64,000 bases of DNA from EW11 sp035765635. GTDB lineage: Bacteria > Verrucomicrobiota > Verrucomicrobiia > Opitutales > Opitutaceae. Below, piece after piece: positions 25,844-34,189 of this stretch (positions are counted from its first letter, which is position 1; each line of letters begins with the position of its first letter). The notes beneath the pieces are model-generated. The model was not told the origin of the DNA, did not search any database, and was given only the letters and a program-made list of their open reading frames with translations. The stretch lies in the NCBI GenBank assembly GCA_035765635.1, contig DASTWZ010000038.1, forward strand, positions 1 to 64,000. The letters run 5' to 3'. A program made the translations under genes and the position numbers.

Positions 25844-26776
25844 ATGCCTTCTCCTTCCCGCACCGAACTCGCCGAGGCGCTGATCAAACGGCTCACGTTC
25901 GACGATCTCGATCTCTCCTACCTGCGAAGATTGATCGAGATCGCGCGTGACGAGGACTTGGCCGGCCTCGGCCTGCGGCAAAAACCCGCGTCGCCAGGAG
26001 ACCACTCCACGGGTTCCCTCGCAAAGACACCTCGCCAAGGCACGGCCGATCTCGTGGCGCGCGAACCGATGATCGCGGCGGGACTTCCGCTGATCTCGTT
26101 GATCCTTTCGGTCTACGGCGGGAATGCCTCCGTCCAACTCCGCGCCAAAGACGGCCGCGCTCTGGAAAAAGGCGATGTCCTCGCGACGCTCTCCGGCGAT
26201 CCACGGACCCTGCTGACCGCCGAGCGGATCATTCTGAATTTCCTCCAACACCTTTCCGGCGTCGCGACTCAGACGCGGCGTTACGCCAACGCGCTCGGCA
26301 AATCTCGTACCCGGCTTCTGGATATCCGCAAAACAACACCCGGCTATCGCATGCTGGAAAAGTACGCCGTGGCCTGCGGCGGGGGCTGGAACCATCGGCT
26401 CGGCCTCTTCGACCGGGTGATGCTGAAGGACAATCACCTCGCGCTCCTCGGCGTGAACGCCGGGCTGGCCGATGCTATCGTCGCCGCGCGCAAGAACGCG
26501 CCGAACTTGCCGGTCGAAGTGGAGGTCGACCGGCTCGAACAAATCCCGCCGGTGCTCGACGCGGGCGCCGACGTCATTCTCCTGGACAACTTCACCCCCG
26601 CCGATTTGCGCAAGGCCGTGAAACTGATCGCCGGCCGCGCCTTCACCGAGGCCAGTGGCGGCATCACGTTGAAGACCTTGCCTAAACTCGCCGATCTCGG
26701 TCTGGACTTCGCTTCGACCGGCGCACTCGTGCATCAAAGCGTTTGGGTCGACATCGGTCTGGACTGGCGCCCATAG
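25844..26776 (+). CDS. nadC: nicotinate-nucleotide pyrophosphorylase (carboxylating)
   Basis: Converts quinolinate and PRPP to nicotinate mononucleotide in NAD synthesis. 310 aa from ATG 25844; upstream codons are repeat. Hallmarks are LTAERIILNFLQHLSGVAT, LDIRKTTPGYRMLEKYAV, GGGWNHRLGLFDRVMLKDNH and LLDNFTP. Unusual: the segment between EDL and the GD-x-T motif carries an insertion of about ten residues (AGLGLRQKPASP). It is followed by birA after 44 bp and coaX, a cofactor gene group. Confidence 0.95.
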   Translation: MPSPSRTELAEALIKRLTFDDLDLSYLRRLIEIARDEDLAGLGLRQKPASPGDHSTGSLAKTPRQGTADLVAREPMIAAGLPLISLILSVYGGNASVQLRAKDGRALEKGDVLATLSGDPRTLLTAERIILNFLQHLSGVATQTRRYANALGKSRTRLLDIRKTTPGYRMLEKYAVACGGGWNHRLGLFDRVMLKDNHLALLGVNAGLADAIVAARKNAPNLPVEVEVDRLEQIPPVLDAGADVILLDNFTPADLRKAVKLIAGRAFTEASGGITLKTLPKLADLGLDFASTGALVHQSVWVDIGLDWRP

Positions 26777-26820
26777 GAGACCACCCGGTTTCGCGGCCCC
26801 AAAAGCGTCGTCTCTCCTTC

Positions 26821-27807
26821 ATGAGCAGTCCAGAGATCACCATATTGCGCGCATTATTGGCCAACGAGTCCGCCTACGTCTCAGGCAGCGACCTCGCGCA
26901 GGCCCTCGGCATGAGTCGCGTGGCCGTCTGGCAATACATGGAAAAACTCCGTGCCCAGGGCTTCAATTTCGAGGCCATCCGCGCCCGAGGTTACCGGTTG
27001 ACCGGCAAACCCGATTCGATCAATCGCGCTCTGATCGAAGCTTATCTTTCCGGCCGCGACCTTCGCTTCGGCCTGGAGTGCCTGGACGAAATCGACAGCA
27101 CCAACGACGAGGCGATGCGCCAACTCGCCGCGGGTCGGGAGACGCCTTTCGTCATCACCGCGAAAAAACAAACGCGCGGCCGCGGCCGCTTCGGTCGCGC
27201 CTGGGACAGCGACTCCAGCGCCAATCTTTATTCGAGTTTCGCGTTTCGCCCTCAGGTCGAACCGGAGCGCATGCAGACGTTCACCCTCTGGATGGGCATC
27301 AATGTCTGCGAGGTGGTCGCCAACTTCACGCGCTCGAGCCCCGGCGTGAAATGGCCCAACGATATTCTCTTCGAAGGCCGAAAAGCCGGCGGCATGTTGA
27401 CCGAAGCGCGGATGGACGCGGACCAGATTCGCGATCTCGTTTTCGGCCTTGGGCTCAACATCAACAAAGCGCCCGAAAATCTGCCTGACGCCGCGCGCAA
27501 AGCCACGTTTCTCGCCGAGCAGACCCGCGCTCCGCTCGACATCAATAAATTCACCGCCGCGCTCATCGGACGCGTTCTCACGGCCTATCAGCAATTCGTC
27601 AGCGGCGAATATAAACGCGATTTCGCGGAGCGCTGGCACGCCTGCGACGTGCTGCGGGAAAAACCCGTTTCGCTCATCCATGGCCCCCAACAAATCCGCG
27701 GCATCGCCGCCGGCATCGACGACGAAGGCTCCCTCCTCGTCCGCTGCGACAAAGGCCGGATTGAGCGCTTCCGCGCTGGTGAAGTGACCCTCGAAAAATC
27801 CGCTTGA
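26821..27807 (+). CDS. birA: biotin-[acetyl-CoA-carboxylase] ligase, with N-terminal winged helix
   Basis: Attaches biotin to carboxylase carriers. The N-terminal helix-turn-helix (SGSDLAQALGMSRVAVWQYMEKL, with a DNA-binding BirA pattern) suggests it also represses transcription. The catalytic domain has KKQTRGRGRFGRAW and KWPNDI, and an SH3-like C-terminal domain ends the protein. 328 aa from ATG 26821. The open frame to 26743 lies within nadC. TGA overlaps a possible TTG start of coaX. Confidence 0.95.
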   Translation: MSSPEITILRALLANESAYVSGSDLAQALGMSRVAVWQYMEKLRAQGFNFEAIRARGYRLTGKPDSINRALIEAYLSGRDLRFGLECLDEIDSTNDEAMRQLAAGRETPFVITAKKQTRGRGRFGRAWDSDSSANLYSSFAFRPQVEPERMQTFTLWMGINVCEVVANFTRSSPGVKWPNDILFEGRKAGGMLTEARMDADQIRDLVFGLGLNINKAPENLPDAARKATFLAEQTRAPLDINKFTAALIGRVLTAYQQFVSGEYKRDFAERWHACDVLREKPVSLIHGPQQIRGIAAGIDDEGSLLVRCDKGRIERFRAGEVTLEKSA

Positions 27808-27818
27808 GCGCGCACGCC

Positions 27819-28592
27819 ATGCTCCTTGCCATCGACATCGGCAACACGCACACACACTTCGGGCTGATCGAACCCGGCGCGGCCGCCCTGTGGATGCGGC
27901 ACATTCCCACCGCGACGATCGACCAGGTCGGCGGCGGGATGGAGTTGGAGATATCCAAAATCTCCGCCGAAACCACGCTGCAGGGCATCGCGTTTTGCTC
28001 CGTCGTGCCTGGCGCAACTCAGAAGTTAAACAACGTCTTCGACGGCCTCGGTCTCGGCAAAAAAGTTTTCCATCTCACGCACGAAAAAAAACTCGGTGTG
28101 CCCATCAGCTACCCGCGTCCGCAGGAAATCGGCCAGGATCGTCTGGCCAACGCCGCCGGCGCCAAGGCCCTCGGGCCGATCCCCGCGATCGTGATCGATA
28201 TGGGCACCGCCGTCACTTTCGACATCGTGACTCAACTCGGCGGTTATGAAGGCGGCATCATCGCGCCCGGCGTCGAAGTCATGCGGCGCTATTTGCACGA
28301 ACAGACCGCGTTGCTGCCGCTGCTCGACGACAGCATCGATGTGCCGCGCGCCGTGGGAAAATCCACGATCGAAGCCATGCGCATCGGCACCGTGATCGGT
28401 TTCGGCGGCATGATACAATCGCTCCTCGACGCCGTCACCGCCGAACTCTCCGCCCGCGGCGAACCGCCCTCGCGCGTCCTCGCCACCGGCGGCAGCGCCG
28501 ACCTCCTGAAAAAAACGCTCCGCACCTCCTTCGAACTCGTCCCCGACCTCACCCTCCGCGGCCTCGCCACCGCGTGGCAGCTCAATCGGTGA
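27819..28592 (+). CDS. coaX: type III pantothenate kinase
   Basis: Phosphorylates pantothenate, the first step of coenzyme A synthesis; the CoaX type is ASKHA-fold and not feedback-inhibited. 257 aa from ATG 27819. It starts MLLAIDIGNTHTHFGL (phosphate loop), then QDRLANAAGAKAL and DMGTAVTFDIV. TTG 27804, overlapping the birA stop, is an alternative start. An intergenic repeat begins 1 bp after the stop codon. Confidence 0.93.
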   Translation: MLLAIDIGNTHTHFGLIEPGAAALWMRHIPTATIDQVGGGMELEISKISAETTLQGIAFCSVVPGATQKLNNVFDGLGLGKKVFHLTHEKKLGVPISYPRPQEIGQDRLANAAGAKALGPIPAIVIDMGTAVTFDIVTQLGGYEGGIIAPGVEVMRRYLHEQTALLPLLDDSIDVPRAVGKSTIEAMRIGTVIGFGGMIQSLLDAVTAELSARGEPPSRVLATGGSADLLKKTLRTSFELVPDLTLRGLATAWQLNR

Positions 28593-28593
28593 T

Positions 28594-28769
28594 GCCCACG
28601 AATCACACGAAGAACACGAAATAACCGAACCATTTTCCCACGGAATACACGGACGGCACGGAAGGGCTCAAACTTCAGAACTCGGATTCTAATTCTATTC
28701 CGTGTTTTCGGTGAATTCCGTGGGAAAAACTCTGGAGATCGATTTCGCGGACTTCGTGTGATTCGTGGG
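28594..28769. repeat. nested palindromic repeat (locus 5, complete)
   Basis: Outer arm GCCCACGAATCACACGAAGA, inner arm TTTTCCCACGGAATACACGG, inverted inner GAATTCCGTGGGAAAA, inverted outer TTCGTGTGATTCGTGGG. The loop contains GGCTCAAACTTC, also present in the loop of locus 6, so loops as well as arms are conserved. It starts immediately after the coaX stop. Confidence 0.9.
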
Positions 28770-28820
28770 AAAATAGTTTTCATCTAGCCGAAAACGTATG
28801 CACTTGGGGCGAAACCGTTC

Positions 28821-29813
28821 ATGTCCGATCTCGCTCCCGCAATTGAAGTCGAAAACTTGGTCAAAACCTACGCCGGAGTGGCCGCGGTCAACCAAGTCAG
28901 CTTCACCGTCCAACGCGGAGAAATCCTTGGCTTTCTAGGCCCAAACGGCGCGGGCAAGAGCACCACGATGCGCATCCTCACGGGCTTCCTGCCCGCGACG
29001 TCCGGCACCGTTCGCCTTTGCGGCATCCCCGTGGCCACCCAGACCGATCAGGTAAAGCGCCTGATCGGCTACATGCCGGAAAACAACCCGCTGCCGGAAG
29101 ACATGCGCGTCTCCGAATATCTGTATTACCGCGGGCGGCTGAAAGAAATCGGCCGGCGGAAACTTCGCACGCGCCTGGATGAGGTGCTCGAACTCTGTGA
29201 CCTGAAACGCGTGCGCCACCGCGTGATCGGCAAACTCTCGAAAGGTTTCCGCCAACGCGTCGGCATCGCCGAAGCCATTCTGGCCGAGCCACCAGTCATC
29301 ATCATGGACGAGCCGACCATCGGTCTCGACCCGCACCAGATTTTGATCGTGCGCGATCTCATCAGCAGCTTGCGCGGCCGCATGACGGTCATCATCTCGA
29401 GCCACATCCTTCCGGAAATCGAAATGACCTGCGACCGGGTCCTGATCATCAACCAGGGTCGCGTCGTCGCCACCGGAACTCCGAGCGAACTTCGCCGCGA
29501 AATTCTCGGCCATTCACTCTATCGCCTCGAAATCGCGGGCGACCTCAGCGGCTTGAACAACGTCTTCACCGCCATCGAACCCACGTTGAAAATTTCCGAC
29601 AAGAGCGAGCCCGACGTCTTCGGCTTCACCACCCTGCAGCTCGCAACCGAGCGCGATGAGCCGCTCGGCGAAGAGCTCTTGCGTGCGTTGACCAGCGACT
29701 CGCGCTACCGGGTGCGCGCGCTCGCCCGGGTGCATCCGACGCTCGAAGACGTTTTCCTCGCCGCCACCAAACGCACGTGGGACCTCGTCGACAGCGGCAA
29801 TATCGGTCACTGA
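28821..29813 (+). CDS. ABC transporter ATPase, GldA-like
   Basis: 330 aa. Walker A GPNGAGKST, signature LSKGFRQRVGIA (LSKG rather than LSGG, as in the GldA/NatA-like group), Walker B VIIMDEPTIGLDP, H-loop SSHILPE. The C-terminal extension ends HPTLEDVFLAAT. First gene of a tight unit with the permease (4-bp gap), the GldG-like protein and the DUF4340 protein. The gene set is related to the Gld ABC system of Bacteroidetes, but gliding should not be assumed: the same set occurs in non-gliding bacteria. Confidence 0.9.
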   Translation: MSDLAPAIEVENLVKTYAGVAAVNQVSFTVQRGEILGFLGPNGAGKSTTMRILTGFLPATSGTVRLCGIPVATQTDQVKRLIGYMPENNPLPEDMRVSEYLYYRGRLKEIGRRKLRTRLDEVLELCDLKRVRHRVIGKLSKGFRQRVGIAEAILAEPPVIIMDEPTIGLDPHQILIVRDLISSLRGRMTVIISSHILPEIEMTCDRVLIINQGRVVATGTPSELRREILGHSLYRLEIAGDLSGLNNVFTAIEPTLKISDKSEPDVFGFTTLQLATERDEPLGEELLRALTSDSRYRVRALARVHPTLEDVFLAATKRTWDLVDSGNIGH

Positions 29814-29817
29814 TTTC

Positions 29818-30579
29818 ATGCGGCACTTCTTCACCATTCTCAGCCACGAGATTCGCATGTTGCTGGTCAACCCCAGCACCTACATCGCCGGCGTGCTCTT
29901 CCTGCTCGTGATGGGTATGAGCTTCACCTGGCTGCTCGAGCGCTACAACGAAGCGCCCCAAGAGACGTCGCCCGCGAATTTGTTTTTCCTCTTCTTCTGG
30001 GTGCCCGTGCTCTTCATGGTGCCGCTGCTCACGATGAAGAGCATCTCGGAGGAGCGCCGCCTCGGCACGCTCGAGACGCTGCTCACCACGCCCGTCACGA
30101 CCGGCGAAGTCGTGCTCGGAAAATTCGGCGCCGCTTATTTTCTCTACATCACGCTGTGGGCTTCGACCGGCGGATTTTTTTGGATGCTCCGAAAATTTTC
30201 CCACGACGCGCGTTTCTTCGATGTCGGACCGTTGATCGGCGGTTACCTTTTCGTCGCAATCTCCGGCCTGTTCTTCATCGCCATCGGCATCTTCGCGAGT
30301 TCGCTCAGCCGCAACCAAGCCGTCGCCGGAATCCTCAGCTTCGGTGTATTGTTCGCGCTGATACTGGGCGTGAATTTCGTGCAACCGATGGAGTTCCTGA
30401 ACAACGCGGCCCTCCATCCGGCCAAAGTCGCGATCGAATACATGCAGGTTTTCCGGCACCTGAATGATTTCACCCAGGGCATCGTGGATACACGCCAGGT
30501 TCTCTATTACCTCAGCGGCACGGTGCTCGCGCTCATCTTCAGCATCCTCAGCGTCGAGGCCAAACTCCTGCACAGCTAA
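29818..30579 (+). CDS. ABC-2 permease, GldF-like
   Basis: 253 aa with six predicted membrane segments, starting FFTILSHEIRMLLVNPSTYI and including the SISEERRLGTLETLLTTPVT loop typical of ABC-2 permeases. It lies between the ATPase and the GldG-like gene with gaps of 3-4 bp. A dyad lies at 30346-30364, using GTA and ATA codons in frame. Confidence 0.9.
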   Translation: MRHFFTILSHEIRMLLVNPSTYIAGVLFLLVMGMSFTWLLERYNEAPQETSPANLFFLFFWVPVLFMVPLLTMKSISEERRLGTLETLLTTPVTTGEVVLGKFGAAYFLYITLWASTGGFFWMLRKFSHDARFFDVGPLIGGYLFVAISGLFFIAIGIFASSLSRNQAVAGILSFGVLFALILGVNFVQPMEFLNNAALHPAKVAIEYMQVFRHLNDFTQGIVDTRQVLYYLSGTVLALIFSILSVEAKLLHS

Positions 30580-30582
30580 CCC

Positions 30583-32055
30583 ATGTCGTTCGCCGATAGC
30601 TTTCGCGCCGCTCGCTGGGTCCGGACTTTCAATCTCGTTCTGCAGGCGTGCCTCATCATTTCGCTCGTCGTCGGATTGAACTATCTGGCGCTCCACTTCG
30701 CCTGGCGTTTCGACCTCACACGCCTGCACAAACACTCGCTCTCCGCCGAGACGCTCTCGTACCTGAAGCAGTTGAACAAACAGGTGCTCATCGTCGTGAC
30801 GTTCAGCGAAACGTCCGATGAAGACGGCAAATACGCCCAAGCAGCCCAGGATCTCGCCCCGCTCCTGAATCAATATGTGTACGCGACCGAGACGAATACC
30901 TCAGGCCGGCTCGCCGTGTCGCATCTCGACGTCTACCGCCAGCCGCGGGAAGCGCAGCAGATCGGGGCCGAGCAAAACGAAATCCTCGTCCTCTGCGGCA
31001 ACCGCACCCGGGTCATTCACTACGAAGATCTCTATCAATTCAGCGAAGGGAAACGCGCCGCCTTCCTCGGCGAGCAGGCCATCACCACGGCGATTCTCGA
31101 CGTGGCGAACAACAATCGGAAAAAAATCTATTTCATCGCCGGGCACGGAGAGCTCGACCCGAGCGATGTGAGCGCCGACCGCGGCATCTCGGCTTTCCGC
31201 GATCAGCTCAGCAATCGCAACTTCGAGCTCGATCGCCTCGACCTCCGCGAGAAACGCCGCATCCCGGACGACGCCGCCCTCCTCATCGCGCCGCGCCCCG
31301 TGGCCTCGTTCGAGCCGTTCGAGCAAGAATTGTTGCGCCAATACCTGAGCACACGCGCCGGCCGCATGCTGGTCCTGCTCGGCCCCGGCTACAGCGATCT
31401 CGGTCTCAGCGATATGTTTTTCGACTGGGGCGTCCTGGCCGACAAGGCCGTAATCTACGACAACGGCGCCGACGGCCAAAACGAACTCGGCGGACTGATT
31501 CTGAAGGACTACGCGCCGCACCCCGTCACACAGCCGATCATCGATCAAAAAATTCCCGTGCGTTTCGGCGCGTGCCGTTCCGTCCGCGTGAACCCGAGCC
31601 GCGCCACGGATGAGAGCTTGATCGTCACCCGCCTCATCGGCACCTCCGCCAGCGCTTGGGGCGAACGCAATCCCACGCAAAATCCGCCGCGCTTCGATCC
31701 CACAGTCGATATCATCGGACGCGTGCTCGGCGTCGGTGTCGCCTCCGAACGGGTCGGCGCGAAAGCTGAGCTGAATTTTAGCGTGCCGCGCGGCCGGCTC
31801 GTCGTTTTCGGCTGCGCCGACTTCATCACCAACAATCGCATCAGCGCCGGCGGCAATCTCACCATCGCGATCTCCGCGATCAACTGGCTCGTCGACCGCG
31901 ACACGCAGTTGAACATCGCGGCGAAGCCAATCGAAAAATTTCAACTCGCGCTCAGCCAGCAGGAGCTCCTGCGCCTGCGCTACAGTTTGCTTTTCGCCCT
32001 GCCCGCCGGTTTCGCGCTCCTCGGCATTATCGTCTACTGGACCCGCCGCCGCTGA
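30583..32055 (+). CDS. GldG-like ABC auxiliary protein
   Basis: 490 aa: an N-terminal membrane helix (about 20-40), the extracytoplasmic ABC-type uncharacterised domain (FDLTRLHKHSLSAETLSYLK, then KKIYFIAGHGELDPSD), a middle region with LLIAPRP and a C-terminal helix ending YWTRRR. This is the family's usual architecture and it acts with the two preceding genes. Function in the complex is unknown. Confidence 0.88.
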   Translation: MSFADSFRAARWVRTFNLVLQACLIISLVVGLNYLALHFAWRFDLTRLHKHSLSAETLSYLKQLNKQVLIVVTFSETSDEDGKYAQAAQDLAPLLNQYVYATETNTSGRLAVSHLDVYRQPREAQQIGAEQNEILVLCGNRTRVIHYEDLYQFSEGKRAAFLGEQAITTAILDVANNNRKKIYFIAGHGELDPSDVSADRGISAFRDQLSNRNFELDRLDLREKRRIPDDAALLIAPRPVASFEPFEQELLRQYLSTRAGRMLVLLGPGYSDLGLSDMFFDWGVLADKAVIYDNGADGQNELGGLILKDYAPHPVTQPIIDQKIPVRFGACRSVRVNPSRATDESLIVTRLIGTSASAWGERNPTQNPPRFDPTVDIIGRVLGVGVASERVGAKAELNFSVPRGRLVVFGCADFITNNRISAGGNLTIAISAINWLVDRDTQLNIAAKPIEKFQLALSQQELLRLRYSLLFALPAGFALLGIIVYWTRRR

Positions 32056-32094
32056 TCTCCGGCAAGCTCCTCCGCCCTTCCGCCCTCTTTTCTC

Positions 32095-34155
32095 ATGCGC
32101 ACCAAAGTCACGCTCGTTCTCATTTTCCTGAACGTCGCGGTCTTCTTTTCCGTTTTCTATCTGAAGGTCAGCGTTCCCACGGCACAGCACGAGGGCAGCC
32201 TGCTCGGACCTGAAGTCGTCAACATCCAGTCACTCGAAATTTCCGCCGCGAATCGGCCCGCGCCGGTGCGCATCGAGCGGCGCGGCGACGGTTGGGTTTT
32301 GACCCAGCCCTTGGATTGGCCGGCGAACGAATTCGCCGTCAATCGCATCGTCAACGAACTCCAGCAGCTCCGATCCGAGGCCAGTTTTCCCGTGAAGGAA
32401 CTCGCGAAGAGCGGCCAGAGTCTCGCCGACTATGGTCTCGATAAACCGCCTCTGACCGTGAGCCTCACGCCGGCCCCCGTCCCGACAAACCCCACGCCCC
32501 AACCCATCGTCCTCCGCATCGGCGACACCGCCAAAGTCGGCAACCGGCTCTACATTCTCTCGCCGGATGGTGAACGCGTGCACGTCGTCCAACGCAGCCT
32601 CGCCGAAAGTCTGCTGGTTAAACTCGAGGACCTCCGCAGCGACACGCTCTTCTCGATTCCGGTCTTCGAAGTTCGCTCATTGAATCTGCAGACCGGCGCC
32701 CCAGCCGGCTCGAAGGTCCGCATCGCGCGCAGCAACTCGCGCTGGATTTTTGAAACTCCCTTTTCCGCTCGCGCCAACAAGAACGAAACCGATGTCGCGG
32801 TCAGCCGCCTCAACGGTCTTCGCATCCAAAGTTTCATCGATCCTCGCAGTCCCGAGCCGCTCCGCCTCACGCCGGACGACATGACGCTCCGCATCACACT
32901 CGAGGGAAACAATCGCCGCGAAACGCTCATCGTCGGCGGCCGCGTGCGCGACAGCATCGCCGTCAACGCTCCGGGCGCCACGCCGGCGGCGACGCCCACG
33001 CCCACCGCGCTTCCATCCGCCGCGGACGCTGCCAATGCCGCCACGGCCAACGCCGCGACTTCCGCCGACGGCGATCTCTACTTCGCGAAGATGGAGGACA
33101 AAGCTCCTGTATTCACTGTGGCAATACCGACGTCGCTGCTCGACGCGTTGCGCAACGCCCAGGAAACGCTGCGCGACCGCCGTATTCTCGACATCGATCC
33201 CGCCAGCATCACGTCGCTGACTCTCTCCGGCGCGGGTCAGGCTGAACTCACCTTGCAGCGCCTGGAGTCGACCTCGACCAACCCGCTCAGCTCCGCCTGG
33301 CAAATGATTCGTCACGCGGATGATCGCAGCCCGCAGAGCGTTCCCGCCGATCGCGAAATTATCGACCATCTCATCCAACATCTCTGCGAGTTGACCGCGC
33401 AGAAATTCGAATCCGACGCGCCGATCGAGACCGCGCTGGAAAAGTACGGCTTCAACCGTCCCGCGCGCACATTCAAATTTTCACTCGCGACCGGCCAGTC
33501 CGCCGCGTCCGGCGCAACCACCACCGCGACCCCCCTCATGCTGCTCCTCGGCATCGGCGAAGATCACAAGGTCTACGCGAAACTGGATTCTCCGAATTAC
33601 GTTTACCTGGTGCCTGATGAAATCCTCGCGCAAACGCCGATCGACCCCCTGGCCTACCGCGAACGACTCCTGCGCGATCTGCCGGCAGGCGCCAAAATCG
33701 CCGGCCTGAAACTCGTGGACCTTTCCAATCAGGACGTTCTTCTCGACGTCACGCTGCCCTTGCCCGCCGACACCGCGGCAAATGCGCAATCGCCGGAGCG
33801 TCGAGCCGCGATCGAAACGCTCGCCACTCAGCTTCGCACACTTCGCGCCAAGCGCTTCGTCCGCGAGCGCTTCACCAAAACCATTTTGGTCAATGGCGAA
33901 GAACGGCCCTGGCACTATCAACTGGTTTCGACAATCGCCCTCGTCGGCGGGAACGGCACGCAAAACGCCACGTCCGTGTTGTTCCTTTCCGATCGCACCG
34001 GCGGAAACACACAATTCATCGGCGCGCCAGATCCCGGTTTCGATGTCGTCTTCGAAGCGGAGCAGCCACTGCTCGACGCACTTTTCACGCTGATCTACGG
34101 CTCGCGCGATCCCGGCCCTTCCGCGCCGCCTCAGCGTCCGGCATTGCCCAATTGA
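32095..34155 (+). CDS. DUF4340-domain protein of the Gld-like operon
   Basis: 686 aa: an N-terminal membrane anchor (TLVLIFLNVAVFFSVFYL), then repeated DUF4340-type units marked by YGLDKPPLTV near 115 and YGFNRPARTF near 450. A Pro/Ala/Thr linker occupies about 298-322. It is the standard fourth member of such ABC operons and is probably periplasmic. A dyad lies at 33109-33127. Confidence 0.8.
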   Translation: MRTKVTLVLIFLNVAVFFSVFYLKVSVPTAQHEGSLLGPEVVNIQSLEISAANRPAPVRIERRGDGWVLTQPLDWPANEFAVNRIVNELQQLRSEASFPVKELAKSGQSLADYGLDKPPLTVSLTPAPVPTNPTPQPIVLRIGDTAKVGNRLYILSPDGERVHVVQRSLAESLLVKLEDLRSDTLFSIPVFEVRSLNLQTGAPAGSKVRIARSNSRWIFETPFSARANKNETDVAVSRLNGLRIQSFIDPRSPEPLRLTPDDMTLRITLEGNNRRETLIVGGRVRDSIAVNAPGATPAATPTPTALPSAADAANAATANAATSADGDLYFAKMEDKAPVFTVAIPTSLLDALRNAQETLRDRRILDIDPASITSLTLSGAGQAELTLQRLESTSTNPLSSAWQMIRHADDRSPQSVPADREIIDHLIQHLCELTAQKFESDAPIETALEKYGFNRPARTFKFSLATGQSAASGATTTATPLMLLLGIGEDHKVYAKLDSPNYVYLVPDEILAQTPIDPLAYRERLLRDLPAGAKIAGLKLVDLSNQDVLLDVTLPLPADTAANAQSPERRAAIETLATQLRTLRAKRFVRERFTKTILVNGEERPWHYQLVSTIALVGGNGTQNATSVLFLSDRTGGNTQFIGAPDPGFDVVFEAEQPLLDALFTLIYGSRDPGPSAPPQRPALPN

Positions 34156-34189
34156 TGAGCGTCGTCGCCGAGACTGATTTTCGCTCGCG

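Noticed and set aside
28821..32055. Gliding motility locus
   Set aside because: Only the ABC part of the Gld system is similar; no other gld or spr gene is present, and this ABC set is widespread in non-gliders.
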